Part shown: positions 47,375 to 58,941 of the stretch, piece by piece
Numbering within the stretch: position 1 is the first letter of the stretch
Layout of the letters: each line of letters begins with the position of its first letter
Assembly: GCA_020284085.1 (NCBI GenBank)
Contig: JACEVL010000061.1
Span: 1,236,709 to 1,300,708, forward strand
Direction of reading: 5' to 3'
DNA: 64,000 nt
Source: Aporrectodea caliginosa
Taxonomy: Eukaryota; Annelida; Clitellata; Crassiclitellata; Lumbricidae
Program-made: the position numbers and the translations under genes
The notes under the pieces: model-generated
Told to the model about the DNA's origin: nothing
Databases searched by the model: none
The model's input: the letters and a program-made list of their open reading frames with translations, nothing else

Positions 47375-47639
47375 TGCATCTGTGTAGGCTATATAGGGCC
47401 TACTGCATGGGTTAAGGCTGGGGCTTGGAGCCTCTTTGAGGGTTCTGTCACAGTTCAGCAGAAGCTAAACAGAACAGAGAGACAACCATTGATGTCCAGT
47501 TGTAGAATGCACGACTTCACCTTCCCTACCAATTAGGATAAGCGTAGGCCTAACTAGGCCTACACTTCGCGTGTCTTATTCAAAGATATATTAACTGTCT
47601 TATAATCACTTAATTAATTAACTGTAGTTCGGCTCTACA

Positions 47640-47712
47640 GCTAATCGGTGTTACCTGCAGATGCGTTCATGACCTATGGAATTAAACGAATATTGATTGA
47701 TTGATGACAATT
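47640..47712 (+). mobile_element. Probable LINE 3' tail (ATTG)n
   Basis: GACCTATGGAATTAAACGAA followed by TATTGATTGATTGATG, like a retroelement end with a short tandem tail. Confidence 0.35.
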
Positions 47713-48299
47713 ATTACTACTCATTTTGTGAAAGAGCAGCACATGTTTTTATTGAGTGAAAGACAATTCATTGTCCGAACATCAGAAACAGGATATATAG
47801 CCTAGTCACCAATTAATCTACGCCTATTGTAACTTCTTTCAACTGTCAGAAGCTCTGCAGTTATTTGCAAACGTGCACAATGTGCACAGTTACATGTAGT
47901 TGTTGAACAAAAGAAAATTATCATGCACAAAGATGAGTTCATGTGGGTCATTGTGTTGCGTAGCGGCAAAAATAGTAAGTAAAGCATTTCATAGTCGAGT
48001 CAAGTCGAGCAAACAACGATCGACTCGACTTGCAAGTCCATCGAGTCGATGATATTTCGATCGACTCGACTTGGCAGGGTCACGATCGACTTGATCGACG
48101 TACTCGATCGATCACGGGATAGGCCTATGCCGTATAATAGGCGGTAGGCTACGTGAATGGAGTCCAATTAATTCGGTTCCAAGTCAAGATCCAAAGCAGT
48201 CAGACGACTCTAAGGTGGACCGTGGTTGCATGGTGTTTCGAATTGAAGCGGCGAAGGGGGGTAAGGGGAGAGGAGGAATCAGGATAGGATTTGTGAAAG

Positions 48300-48630
48300 A
48301 GCAGCACATGCTTTTATTGAGTGAAAGACCAGTGGAGACTGGAGAGATATAACAATTCAGAGGTGATGTTTTGGTGAGTTCGTACGATGGATTTGTTGAA
48401 ATAATTCTGACGGGCGTTTATTCCAGAGAGCCGGAACAACTATGGATTTGGAGCGATTTGCAAATTTTAGTGAAGTGGTGACGGAAGGGCGGAGAACTGT
48501 TATAGGGTGGAAGAGAAGCTTAAGGGTTAAACGAAGTTGTTGGATTGTGAACAGCTGACGAAGATAAGAGGGCTGGGAGCACTGAATTGTGTTAGGTAAA
48601 CTGAAAACGCTTCCGTTCCACAAAATAAAT
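48300..48630 (-). mobile_element. LINE ORF2 C-terminal fragment
   Basis: Minus-strand frame of 88 residues: PSYLRQLFTIQQLRLT, then RSKSIVVPALWNKRPSEL, the YL...LR...WN+LP pattern ending CR1/L2-type ORF2. Confidence 0.68.
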
Positions 48631-48949
48631 CGTGTATTGATTCCTATAGTCTTCAGATCCCCTTGTGCATATCGATCTTACGGCTCCAATTTTGTACACC
48701 AGCCACCGTAGCCGCCTGCGCGTCGGTCCATCGGTCCATCGGTCCGATGTTGGTCCAGTGAGGGTCATTCATTGGCATCGTGGTGCGTACGAATTATGAG
48801 GTGACCAATGCGGACCCTTGAGAGACGAAGGTGCGGATCAGCTGGAAGCACTGACTCTCTCCATAAAATGCGGGGTAATAATATACAATGCAATCTAGGC
48901 CAACAATACAATAAAACTGCATCTGATATACTGCCCTCCCTCCCTCCGT

Positions 48950-49080
48950 CCAAAGCTCAAAAGTGGACACACGACCACACGACAGAACAGCGATGGCGCT
49001 GAGCAATTGTGCGCGAAGGACTTACTCAAAGTTCGTACACTGTAACTGCCTCGGGCGAGGCTCTAAACCAATCGACCAAC
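48950..49080 (+). repeat. Dispersed repeat, AAGTTCAGAAGTGCACACA family, copy 2
   Basis: CAAAGCTCAAAAGTGGACAC through GTAACTGCCTCGGGCGAGGC; aligns end to end with 19,705-19,835. Confidence 0.6.
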
Positions 49081-49382
49081 AGATATCTTGAGGTTCATTG
49101 AACCTCAAACTGCCTAACAAAGTAACAATATATACGGTTCTAGGCTCGTAAAGTATATGCATGCATATATGCGAATTATACATGTGTGCGATGACTAGGC
49201 CTACGTACATGACATTGTATGTATGATTTTTTTGTGAAAGTTTCTTATGTACAGTCTTTATGGGCGAATTTTCTCAACGTCCTGCAAAAAGAGTCTGCTG
49301 ATTTGTTGTGGATTCTGGTTGATTTATTTTCTCGTGAACTGACATAGATACTTCTTGCAGCAGCCGACCGGTCTCTCGGGAA

Positions 49383-49458
49383 TGGGGAATGGGGATGAGG
49401 GATGGGGGATGGGGTGGGGATGGGGGATGGGGGATGGGGGATGGGGTGGGGGTTGGGT
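49383..49458 (+). repeat. G-rich (GGGGAT)n tract
   Basis: A dozen G-runs of 3-5 within 76 bp on the plus strand; a strong G-quadruplex candidate. Confidence 0.9.
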
Positions 49459-50067
49459 ATGAACGGCTGCTGCTGCTGTTGGTTGACAGACTCACTTCGG
49501 TCGGTCGCTCTGATGGAGGGAGATGCGTGTGTGGTCCTGCTTGACGTGAACATAAGTGACCCACCTATCACCGGCAGCACGTATACAGGGTACACGAGAG
49601 AACATGTATTCTGCAATAATTGACGTAGCGATGTTAGTCTGGTCAGGTATGCACATAGTAAGGGGTAAGAATGAAAACAAGAAAAAGAAAACAGAAGAGA
49701 ACAGACCGTAGGAAAACGAGAAGAAGGAAAAATTAAGGAGGAAACAACGAAGAAACATATCGAAGGAAGAACAGAAGCAAAGTGAATACTACTGAGAGGA
49801 AGGGATCGGCAGAAGAAGACTGCTAAGAGGAAACAATAATTGTCTATTATAGATTGAGAGCAAATGGCAGAAAAGAAGAGGGAGAGGCTAGTAACAACTA
49901 TAGTTAGTATACTAACTATAGTCAGACTGGCTGACGGCAGTTATTAACATTGCCACCAAAACATCTAAAAGTCTGCTTAATGTGTTGCGAGAAATAGTTA
50001 CCGGCCGTCGTCGCTCTACGTTTTCAAAGTAGCTTCGTCCAACTAAGAGACTCTGAACATGAAGACA

Positions 50068-50901
50068 GCTGCAACCAGTGGCGTCGCCAGAGCTTCAAGG
50101 TTGGGGGGGCAAGGCATAGGAGGACAGAGAAATGAGCGTCCGAAGGACGATCGCTGAGGCGCGGAGCGCCGAGCAGGGGAGGGGTTTGGGGAGGGGGATG
50201 TGCCCTCCCCACTTAAAATTTTTTGAATTTCCACACTGTAATGGTAGCATTTTAAGCTGTCATAGGAACAAAATTGTTCTATTATTTCAGCGCTGATACG
50301 AGCCAACTGTGACTCGTAGCTAAATGTTAAATGTTCGCGTTTTCATATAGTGACCGTATACGGCCTCGACCCTGCTCATTTTTCAATGAATTGATTGGCT
50401 TACATCCTTCATCACTGCTCGCCCTTTCGAATGGACGCCACAAACACACGCACACACTGATGCTTGCTTTTGCGTGCACCCGTTGAGCGAGAATTGGCGG
50501 GCGAAGATGTCGCTCAAAGAGGCAGGCCTGCATACTAATAATTTCCACATGTTATCTTGGGCAGCCTGTTGGAATGCGGCTGTGTGACTGGTGTAAATAG
50601 GTCACCCCATCATGACTCGTCACTGCGAATAGGAGAGATAAACAACATTGGACTTTTCCCTATTCTTCTGTATATTTTGTGTAAAGCACAATCCGTCACC
50701 TGTTGATTAGTCTTTGAAAAGAAAACAAACTTTGGAAGAGGAGAAGAGGACCTTCAATGTAAAATGTCAAACCACACACCACATAGGGTACCCCCCTAAA
50801 AAACTCACCGGATTTGCACGAATCCCAGGACCCAGCCTGACCAGGGTTGGGGGGGCAGCTGCCCCCCTTGCCCCCCCCGTGGCGACGCTAATGGCTGCAA
50901 C
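50068..50901. mobile_element. Non-autonomous hAT element, CAGTGGCGTCGCC ends
   Basis: The element is 50,076-50,893 (818 bp), with a perfect 8-bp TSD GCTGCAAC on both sides. Ends CAGTGGCGTCGCC and CATTAGCGTCGCC (inverted). G-rich subterminal tracts; no transposase. Confidence 0.88.
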
Positions 50902-52150
50902 TATGGATGATAATCCTGAAGGGTTGAACTCCGCGCTTGTGTGTGTGAGAGCGCCATTAATGAGTCTTCTATTTTTTTGTACATTGCTTTGCTTGCTAAT
51001 AATATTTATGCTTTTAACTTGTCTGGAGTGAATTTTTAAGAGCTTAGCTCAAGTCAACTATACACATGATTTCATTCTATCAACCTAAAATTTCTCTTTT
51101 ACCAGTTCAAGTACAGTTTGAGGAAGGTGTGCAATGGACATTTCTGAGTAGGCCTACTTTAGGCACTGCTTACTGGTATGACGTTAATTTATTACCTGGT
51201 ATAAGGAAGCCATGACCAGTGAATGGAAATAAAGTACGGCTTCATGATAGGAGCTTGCGCTGGATTTTCCCTTAATCTTGGAGGCCTACGCCTACCGTGC
51301 AAAGAATCGCGGCCAATACCTATCAAGAGAAAAACAGATAAGTCAATGCTGTCTACTACAAAGAATTTAAGCCAGTGTCGATTAAATAAGAAAATAAGTA
51401 TCACGTTGCAGGAAGCGTTGAGATAGAGGCGACTGAAACATTCGATGAGCCATGAAATTATTCCAATTTGTATGGACTTCACTCGATCTTAGAGGTAATG
51501 AAAGCCAGGAAACGAAGACCACCGAAGAATATTCGTTGCAAACCAGTTTTTGCTGCAACGCTTGCTTTCCACGGGCGTGGTTAAATAAACCCTGGATCAT
51601 GGAAGCTTACACGATATGTCGCATCACTGCTTACACATCTAGCAATAATATCTCTTGAAAACCAAGAATTAGTTATAAGTTCCAAACTGTACCAAATTAA
51701 AAGCGAGAGCTACATGAAAAACGAGATAATGTGAATAGCTAAAACTTGCGAGCATTAATATACGACGTTGGCCTACCTTGATAAATTTTAATTCGCTGCA
51801 TGTTATTTCTTTTAATTTTGCCTCCTAACGCTTAATCTCATTATTGTCACATATAAATTGTTTAACCTTGAAGTAAGAAAATCGCGTTACTGTGAATTAT
51901 CAGATGTAGGCCTACTAATTTGATAGCGATGGCGCCAAGAAAGGAGATCATTGTAACCACCTAACAAGTTGTAGGAATCATTACATAACTTTGATAAATT
52001 TTGATTTTCTGCATTTTCTTTCTGTTTGGTTTTCCTCAAAACTTCATGTCATTATAGCGACATATAAGCAGTTTACAGTGATGTTAAGAAATCGAACTGT
52101 TTAAAATATATTATTAATTTTGCAACAAATGAGACTTTGTATCCCTCAAA
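50902..52150. other. Intergenic, nothing recognised
   Basis: AT-rich, no exon seen. Contains a few TAGGCCTA sites. Confidence 0.3.
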
Positions 52151-52439
52151 GAAATAAAGTCTCCCCAGGGAAGAGTTTATTTCAACAGCGGATGGAATAT
52201 TTTCTCCCACTCGGAGACTTTGTTTCAGAACATAGTCTCCGGGGGCGAATTTATTCTATTTCCCCGCTGGGGAGGAATCTATTCCTAAGTAGATTCTCCG
52301 GGGAGACTTTTAACAAGAGACGCTGTTGAGGGACACCGGCGCCCCTTAGACCAGTGTGCATGGTGGGCCGTAGAACGTGGCGTCCCTCTGGCAATAGCCT
52401 ACTCTTGCCTCCCCCACGCAAGCTATACCCTGAATCGGA

Positions 52440-52690
52440 CACTGGCAATTACCCGCAGAGCTTCATAATCGTAATCGTAATCGAGCATTTATATAGCACC
52501 ACTCAAAAACAGAGGTGCTTCACTGGTAAAGAGAGGTTTTCAGGCGCTGACGGAACTGGTCAAAAGAAACAGAGAAAAGGTCAGTCCTGAGGGACTGAGG
52601 TAACTGGTTCCAGCTATTGGGACCAGCAATAGCGAAACTCATAGACTGGGCCGAAGAAGTACGCACTCGCGGGACAACCAAATAACCTAT
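52440..52690 (-). mobile_element. LINE 3' end (GGCGCTATATAAAT-type family)
   Basis: In reverse, ends GGTGCTATATAAATGC followed by TCGATTACGATTACGATTA. Same 3' end type as 13,190-13,450, 58,940 and 61,660. Confidence 0.5.
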
Positions 52691-53149
52691 TGCAATTTCT
52701 AATAAGCCTATGTATGACCAACATTGCTATCACATATAACTTGCTTCGCTTTAAAATTAAAATTTATTATACTTGCTGACGGAATCAACGTTTTCTGAGA
52801 AGTCCATTATCGATCCGTTGATAAGATAGAACGTGAACCAGAAGCATTTTGTGATTTGTTCAGAGCTAATAAGTTACCGCTAATTTGCCAAATGGTACTG
52901 GGCCTAAAAAAGAACATCAAAGATCATTTTGTTTAACGAACTGTAGGCCTATACCGATTTCTACGGTGACATGTTTATATACACTGTAAGAATTAAGAAT
53001 GTGCATACAATAGGCTTATTAATTACCTTAATGAAATTACTCCCGTCTTCATCTTAATCTGCTTATCGGTTATACCATCCCATAGATTCTACCACAACCG
53101 GTACATCGAGTTCTGACCGAACTATTAACGTCTGATGCCACTGGCCACT

Positions 53150-53400
53150 GCTGCACTGCACTCTCATTTGTTCTCTTGACTTACGCTCTGCATTTGACTA
53201 TGTCTTAACTCTTAACATGAACAAAACTGAAGTTATCAGATGTTCGCCTTTCAGAGCTAATATGCCTAGCGTTCCTATTTTGATAAAAGATATACAGATT
53301 CTAACAGTATTCCATGTTCAAGACCTTGATGTGACTGCTGAATCAAGGTTGATATTGGGATCTCATGCTACCAACATCATAGGCCTACAAATATTGTAAT
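53150..53400 (+). mobile_element. LINE reverse-transcriptase fragment
   Basis: LNMNKTEVIRCSPFRANMP and then a short degraded stretch to VQDLDVTAES, like the 'LN..KTE' to 'DLGV' segment of LINE reverse transcriptase. A second piece (HVHFCSRL then DYCNSELGCLPH in another frame) is at 54,190-54,290. Confidence 0.5.
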
Positions 53401-53526
53401 TTCATCTTTGCAGGTCTGCGAGGTTCAGACTTCAGAATATATCAGCTTCAGTCCGCCCTCGATAATATTGCACCGACCGAAACCTGCTAATCAATCTGCA
53501 CTTCTGCAAAATTAATCTACTCAGTG

Positions 53527-53528
<2 letters not shown>

Positions 53529-53598
<70 letters not shown>
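53529..53598. repeat. (AT)n microsatellite
   Basis: Pure AT for about 70 bp, between the two LINE pieces. Confidence 0.97.
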
Positions 53599-53600
<2 letters not shown>

Positions 53601-54159
53601 GATTATATGTGGGTGACGATCCCCTGGTTGTCCATCGAGGACAGAAAATAAAGCCTTCTGCTGCTGCGGCGGCGGGTGGGCCTCGTTGATCGGCACAGCA
53701 TCGAATTAGATCAGGCAGATGTATCCTATATGCATTTCCAGTTGTAAGTCAACCGGATCTGCTATCGTTGCGCTCTTCCTTGCTTATGGAGATATGCAGG
53801 TACCGAGCTTCCGTACATCAACTCAAGCCCATCATGCTTTCTCATCTCTTGGACATTCCTCTTGGATCAGTATTCCGCTGCAAAAACCGTTGCTGCACTT
53901 AAGAAACTTGTTTAGCAAACAGTTTCAAACTGTTTCGAAAAGCTATTGTTTTGATCAGTTAAATAGCCATGGCTATACAGTGCCTTTCTGAGGTAGGCTA
54001 TGCTAAGTGGCTTGATGCATGCATACATACATGGGCCCTGCATACGCGCATGTGAGCATACACATACGTACATGCATGCATCCATGCATAGCCTACATGC
54101 ATATATACATAATGCATGCAAACATACACGATCCTGTTACTTTAACCCGAGGCATCTCT

Positions 54160-54300
54160 GACCATACAATTCATCGGAGTCTGACTCAATATCTTGTCCA
54201 TGTTCATTTCTGTTCACGTCTTAACACGCCTGGACTATTGCAATTCGGAACTTGGTTGTCTTCCTCATCGCCGCAATGACTCCTTGCATTCATTTCTGCT
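54160..54300 (+). mobile_element. LINE reverse-transcriptase fragment
   Basis: LTQYLVHVHFCSRL and, one frame over, DYCNSELGCLPHRRNDSLHS; the conserved 'SRLDYCN' motif after the RT core. Probably from the same copy as 53,150-53,400. Confidence 0.6.
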
Positions 54301-54334
54301 CATCTAGTTCTTTGTCCAAGATTTTGTTTTCAAT

Positions 54335-54900
54335 TTTCAATTCAATTAAATTCAAGACTTTTTATTGACACCAAGTATACCAAAGTATACCAAATAGCAG
54401 TACATAATCACTTCAGTCCGATTATCAATTATATATGCAGCAAAGTTGAATCCATAAGACAATCGGTTTCCTAGTGTCAATGACAAAGGGTTAGCCCTAA
54501 AGGAGCACTAATGCTCCGCTGCCAAGGAGCCCCATTTTCCATTAATTTTCTAAGTATAGGTAAAACAGATGAACACTAGCAGCCCTATATATATAGTGTC
54601 TTCAGTGGTACCGATATTTCTACATCCATTATAGTTTATTTATTTATTCCAGTTCAATAAGATACTGTTTAAGTTTAATTTTAAATATTCCTAAAGTTGG
54701 CACATTAGCCAAAGGAATCGGCAGCGAATTCCATACACATCGATCTCTAGAGTTTATTTCAGAGGTGGGCCGTCGTATGTCCGCAATTTCTGGTGAGCCG
54801 TTTGAGACAAAGCACCTCTTCCAGGGCATTTCTATTTGCACGCAACGCCTCAGCGTCGTGGCCTTTAGAGGCACTGCTGTGAACCTCAGTGGGGATGGGG
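54335..54900 (-). mobile_element. LINE 3' end with ORF2 C terminus
   Basis: Minus-strand frame ends RDRCVWNSLPIPL and FKIKLKQYLIELE, then a 3' UTR of about 300 bp ending CAATAAAAAGTCTTGAATTT with AATTG-type tail repeats. Confidence 0.65.
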
Positions 54901-55850
54901 AACGTTACATCCAAAATAATTCTTACTCTTCGGATAGTTTCTAAGAGCCTGAGGGACCATATCTACCTCGGGCAAGATAAAAAAATAATATAAACAGAAT
55001 TTATTTTATTTCGTTAGCTTCGTTCAAGTGTATTCTCGTCCGCCTACGATGATACGCAGGCGCCTCGATCGCCTTCTCACATGAACTCAAACTCATCGTG
55101 TCTTTTTCTGGATCGTCTTGGAAATAACATCCCGTTTTCTACGTTCTATTTCCACATAGTTCGCCATATTATTCTTCTACGTTCAAAACACTTTAAAGTC
55201 CGATCCCTCATTTCGCAGATAACCTTCCGTAATGGATCCTCCTAAGCCACAATTCTCATGAATGGTTCTGGTAAAATTAAGAAAGGTCAACCAATAAATT
55301 CTGTACGTCTTAATTGTATATCTAAACATCACGTCCGTAATATCACGCGTTTACGATCGAGAAATGACGACCAAGGAATCAGAGAGAGACTTTTCGAGTG
55401 GCATCTCTTGGCCACTGCACGGAAGTCGTCTTCATCGTTCGGTGACCACCCGGAGCGCTCGTTTCCACGACTGTTCAGAGCATCAAGGACCTCGTAATAA
55501 GGAACGATGATTGCTGCTCTGTCATCGATGGCAACGTCGGTCGGTCAGTCAGTGTAACCGTCTGAATGGTTTATTCGCTGGTCGTCGTTCATCTTCCTCT
55601 TCAATCGACCTCTTCACTTTTTATTCACGATGATGTCAACTGTAAACCGGAAAATGGACTGCGTAGGTCGGGTTCTGCGTGTGTGCGAGAACCTACCAGC
55701 GGAGATCTTCTCCAGCTGTTCGAACATCAGTCGCGATTATTGTCGTTCTTAACATTATTTAGCCTCGTATACGAGAAGCGGAAATAGTCTGGGTGTGCCA
55801 CACAAATACACAAACAGACGAAAATATCCATCATAGACTGCAGCATGCAG
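54900..55850. other. Intergenic, nothing recognised
   Basis: Several short open frames on both strands, none with recognisable motifs or splice context. Confidence 0.3.
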
Positions 55851-55851
55851 G

Positions 55852-56870
55852 CAGACATTCATGCAACAGACATTCATGCAACAGACATTCATGCAACAGA
55901 CATTCATGCAACAGACATTCGTGCAACAGACATTCATGCAACAAACATTCATGCAACAGACATTCATGCAACAGACATTCATGCAACAGACATTCATGCA
56001 ACAGACATTCATGCAACAGACATTCGTGCAACAGACATTCGTGCAACAGACATTCGTGCAACAGACATTCATGCAACAGACATTCGTGCAACAGACATTC
56101 ATGCAACAGACATTCATGCAACAGACATTCATGCAACAGACATTCAGACATTCATGCAACAGACATTCATGCAACAGACATTCATGCAACAGACATTCGT
56201 GCAACAGACATTCATGCAACAGACATTCATGCAACAGACATTCATGCAACAGACATTCATGCAACAGACATTCATGCAACAGACATTCATGCAACAGACA
56301 TTCATGCAACAGACATTCATGCAACAGACATTCATGCAACAGACATTCATGCAACAGACATTCATGCAACAGACATTCATGCAACAGACATTCATGCAAC
56401 AGACATTCATGCAACAGACATTCATGCATGCAACAGACATTCATGCAACAGACATTCATGCAACAGACATTCATGCAACAGACATTCATGCAACAGACAT
56501 TCGTGCAACAGACATTCGTGCAACAGACATTCATGCAACAGACATTCATGCAACAGACATTCATGCAACAGACATTCATGCAACAGACATTCATGCAACA
56601 GACATTCATGCAACAGACATTCATGCAACAGACATTCGTGCAACAGACATTCGTGCAACAGACATTCGTGCAACAGACATTCGTGCAACAGACATTCATG
56701 CAACAGACATTCATGCAACAGACATTCATGCAACAGACATTCATGCAACAGACATTCATGCAACAGACATTCATGCAACAGACATTCATGCAACAGACAT
56801 TCATGCAACAGACATTCATGCAACAGACATTCATGCAACAGACATTCATGCAACAGACATTCATGCATGC
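55852..56870. repeat. 15-bp minisatellite, about 67 copies
   Basis: Unit ACAGACATTCATGCA, with an A-to-G variant (CATTCGTGC) in about a dozen copies. Two register slips, near 56,145 (CATTCAGACATTC) and 56,425 (ATGCATGCA). No stop codon in any of six frames, hence long false frames. Confidence 0.97.
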
Positions 56871-57005
56871 ACGACCGCATACAAACATCCAAATACATTG
56901 CTATAAACGTCTGAAGTCTCTGAACATAGCTGAAACATAAACGTACATGTTATGATGTGTATGGCCTATGTATACTTTCGTATACCACTACACATATATC
57001 GCGCA

Positions 57006-57122
57006 TTTATCTATGTATTTGCGTATGTAAGTATGAATTAGGTACGTGTGCATACACATTTAAGTATGAGGTATGTATATATGTATATACATACCTCATA
57101 CACACGCAAATACATAGATAAA
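57006..57122. repeat. Nested palindrome in GTAT-rich DNA
   Basis: Outer arms TTTATCTATGTATTTGCGT and its inverse (about 20 bp), inner arms GAGGTATGTATATA and inverse around 57,082. Could fold into a long hairpin. Confidence 0.8.
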
Positions 57123-57693
57123 TGCATGATACATACTTGCGTAGTTGCACACGTAAGTATCCATGGACTGTACCGTACGTACACGGTATGCTGAATGTTT
57201 GTATGTATGTTTGTAAGTATGCATATGAGTAGGAACGTAGGACTAGGTATGCATTTTTGAACGTACGCATGTATGTATACGAATGTAAGTCTATACGTAT
57301 ATCACGGTATATGTATGTATGTCATGAACTTGCAAGGACCGGTCGTGCTTCTCTGTCTATAAAACGCTACACGTGCCTAGTGGCCTAAGCATCTGCCTTC
57401 GAAGCGCAACATCCTCTCCTCCCACTGACCTTCTGCTCTTCTGTTGCTGCTGTCAGGCTGCCTCTTCAGAGCGGCTCCCACCCTGGAAAGGTACCTCTGC
57501 TCCAGATGCTGCTGCTACTTTCCTCCTCCTCGTCTTCGTCGTCCTCCTGCTCCTCCTGCCATTCCTGCAGTTGTACATCTTAACTTTCTCACTGCGCCAA
57601 CTCCAATCGATCATCCTCATGTTAACGACCTTTTTAAGGAGAGACATACTTCCGAGAAGAGCCGAGAAAAACGTCGTACGGAGAATAAAAGAC

Positions 57694-57735
57694 GATCTCT
57701 CTGTCTCTGTCTCTGTCTCTGTCTCTGTCTCTGTC

Positions 57736-57832
<97 letters not shown>
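57694..57832 (+). repeat. (CTGTCT)n then (CT)n microsatellite
   Basis: CTGTCT repeats passing into pure CT of about 85 bp. Confidence 0.97.
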
Positions 57833-57834
<2 letters not shown>

Positions 57835-58174
57835 GTAAGTGGGAGGAGGAGGACGCCTGAATGCCATCAGCATCGGGAGAGGCAGCAGCATCCCTGGTCT
57901 GACTCTTGGTCAGTTGATCCGACGTAATTCATTCAGCAGAGGCAGCACAAAAAGGGAACGAACATGATATATGTGTTTCGGACAGAAAGGAGTTCGGCTG
58001 GTGGGGGTGTCTGAAAATTATGCAGCTGGTAATAAGCAGAGGGTGAACAGGAAGAGAACGATTTCATGGTTTGTTCTTTCGAAGAGGTCTGAATCCACTC
58101 AAACAGAAAACTATTCAGTGACCAACACTTCACTTCTTTCTGTCTTTGGCTTCCGCTCATTCTTATTTTCTCCT

Positions 58175-58545
58175 TTTCTTTCTTCTTGTTCCGACTCTTG
58201 TTGCAATTCTTCTTCCAACTCTTCTCCATTTTTCTTCTTCTTTTTCTATTTCTGCTCCTCCTCCTTCTCTTCTCTTTTTCTCCTCCTTTTTCTTCTTTTG
58301 TTCTTGTTCTTGCTGGTGCTGTTGTTCTTCTTCTTCTTATTTTTCTTCTTCTTCGCCTCCTCCTCCTCCTCTCCCTCCTTCTTCTCTTGTTGTTGTTGTT
58401 GTTGTTGTTGTTGTTATTCTTCTTCTTCTTCTTCTTCTTCTTCTTCTTCTGCTCCTCCTCCTCTTCCTCCTTCTTCTCTTCTCTTCTTCTCCTTCTCCTT
58501 CTTCTCTTGTTCTTGTTGTTGTTCTTCTTCTTCGTCTTTGGTAGT
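58175..58545 (+). repeat. Pyrimidine-rich (TTC/TCC/TTG)n tract
   Basis: About 370 bp of mostly TTC, TCC and TTG triplets; makes false Leu/Ser/Phe frames in three phases. Confidence 0.92.
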
Positions 58546-58656
58546 CTATGTCATAAAGCTGTATAGTCTCTGATCATGGTGATCATTTTCATCTTCATCA
58601 CTGGTTGCTGCAGCTGCCGCTTTTCTAGATTCGGCCTCAGTTACATCGTCGGCGTG

Positions 58657-58663
58657 TATAAAA
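58657..58663 (+). promoter_or_regulatory. Candidate TATA box
   Basis: TATAAAA, about 125 bp upstream of the ATG of a candidate first exon. A start site about 30 bp downstream would fall near 58,688. A nine-codon upstream ORF begins at 58,675. Confidence 0.35.
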
Positions 58664-58781
58664 TTAGCCGTCGGATGCCACCACAGAGCACAGAGCCAGG
58701 CTAAGTTTAGACGCGGAACAGTTCACACGAACGACGACGCCGCCGATTCTGCTGCTGCCTCTGCTGCTGCTGCTGCTTTTG

Positions 58782-58877
58782 ATGCGAAGCTATCGGCGGA
58801 TAATTCCTGACTTAGAAGACAGACTCCAGGAGGAGACGGAGGAAGACCTGGATACAACGCTTACTACAAAGACGCAG
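58782..58877 (+). CDS. Candidate first coding exon of an unknown gene
   Basis: 32 codons from ATG to ACGCAG|GTGAGT, a consensus donor: MRSYRRIIPDLEDRL, then an acidic stretch. It lies downstream of a TATA box. The same frame upstream encodes a leucine run (LLLPLLLLLLL) like a signal peptide but has no ATG before a stop, and the ATG context is poor. No downstream exon recognised. Product unknown. Confidence 0.3.
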
Positions 58878-58884
58878 GTGAGTT

Positions 58885-58941
58885 TCATTCATTCATTCAT
58901 TCATTCATTCATTCATTCATTCATTCATTCATTCATTCATT
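58885..58941 (+). repeat. (ATTC)n microsatellite at a LINE 3' end
   Basis: About 13 copies of CATT, then ATTTATATAGCGCCACTCC; in reverse this is a LINE end (GGCGCTATATAAAT) with a GAAT tail. Confidence 0.92.

Larger units (their letters stand above)
43710..48127. mobile_element. Possible 4.4-kb composite DNA element
   Basis: Inverted ends TATCCCGTGATCG at 43,716 and ending 48,121, flanked by GGCCTA on both sides (a TA duplication with a shorter end is equally possible). About 200 bp inside each end is full of CGATCGACTCGACTTG-like repeats in opposite orientation. The interior holds the mariner relic and a hAT element. It could instead be two separate small elements in inverted orientation. 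Confidence 0.5.

Noticed and set aside
52150..52315. MITE with AAAGTCTCCCC ends
   Set aside because: Only about 11 bp of inverted ends and no clear target-site duplication.
55755..56914. Long open frames of 350-377 residues on both strands
   Set aside because: They are products of a 15-bp tandem repeat that is open in every frame.
57357..57363. TATAAAA as a promoter
   Set aside because: The following frame has no ATG and runs into low-complexity sequence without a supported splice site.
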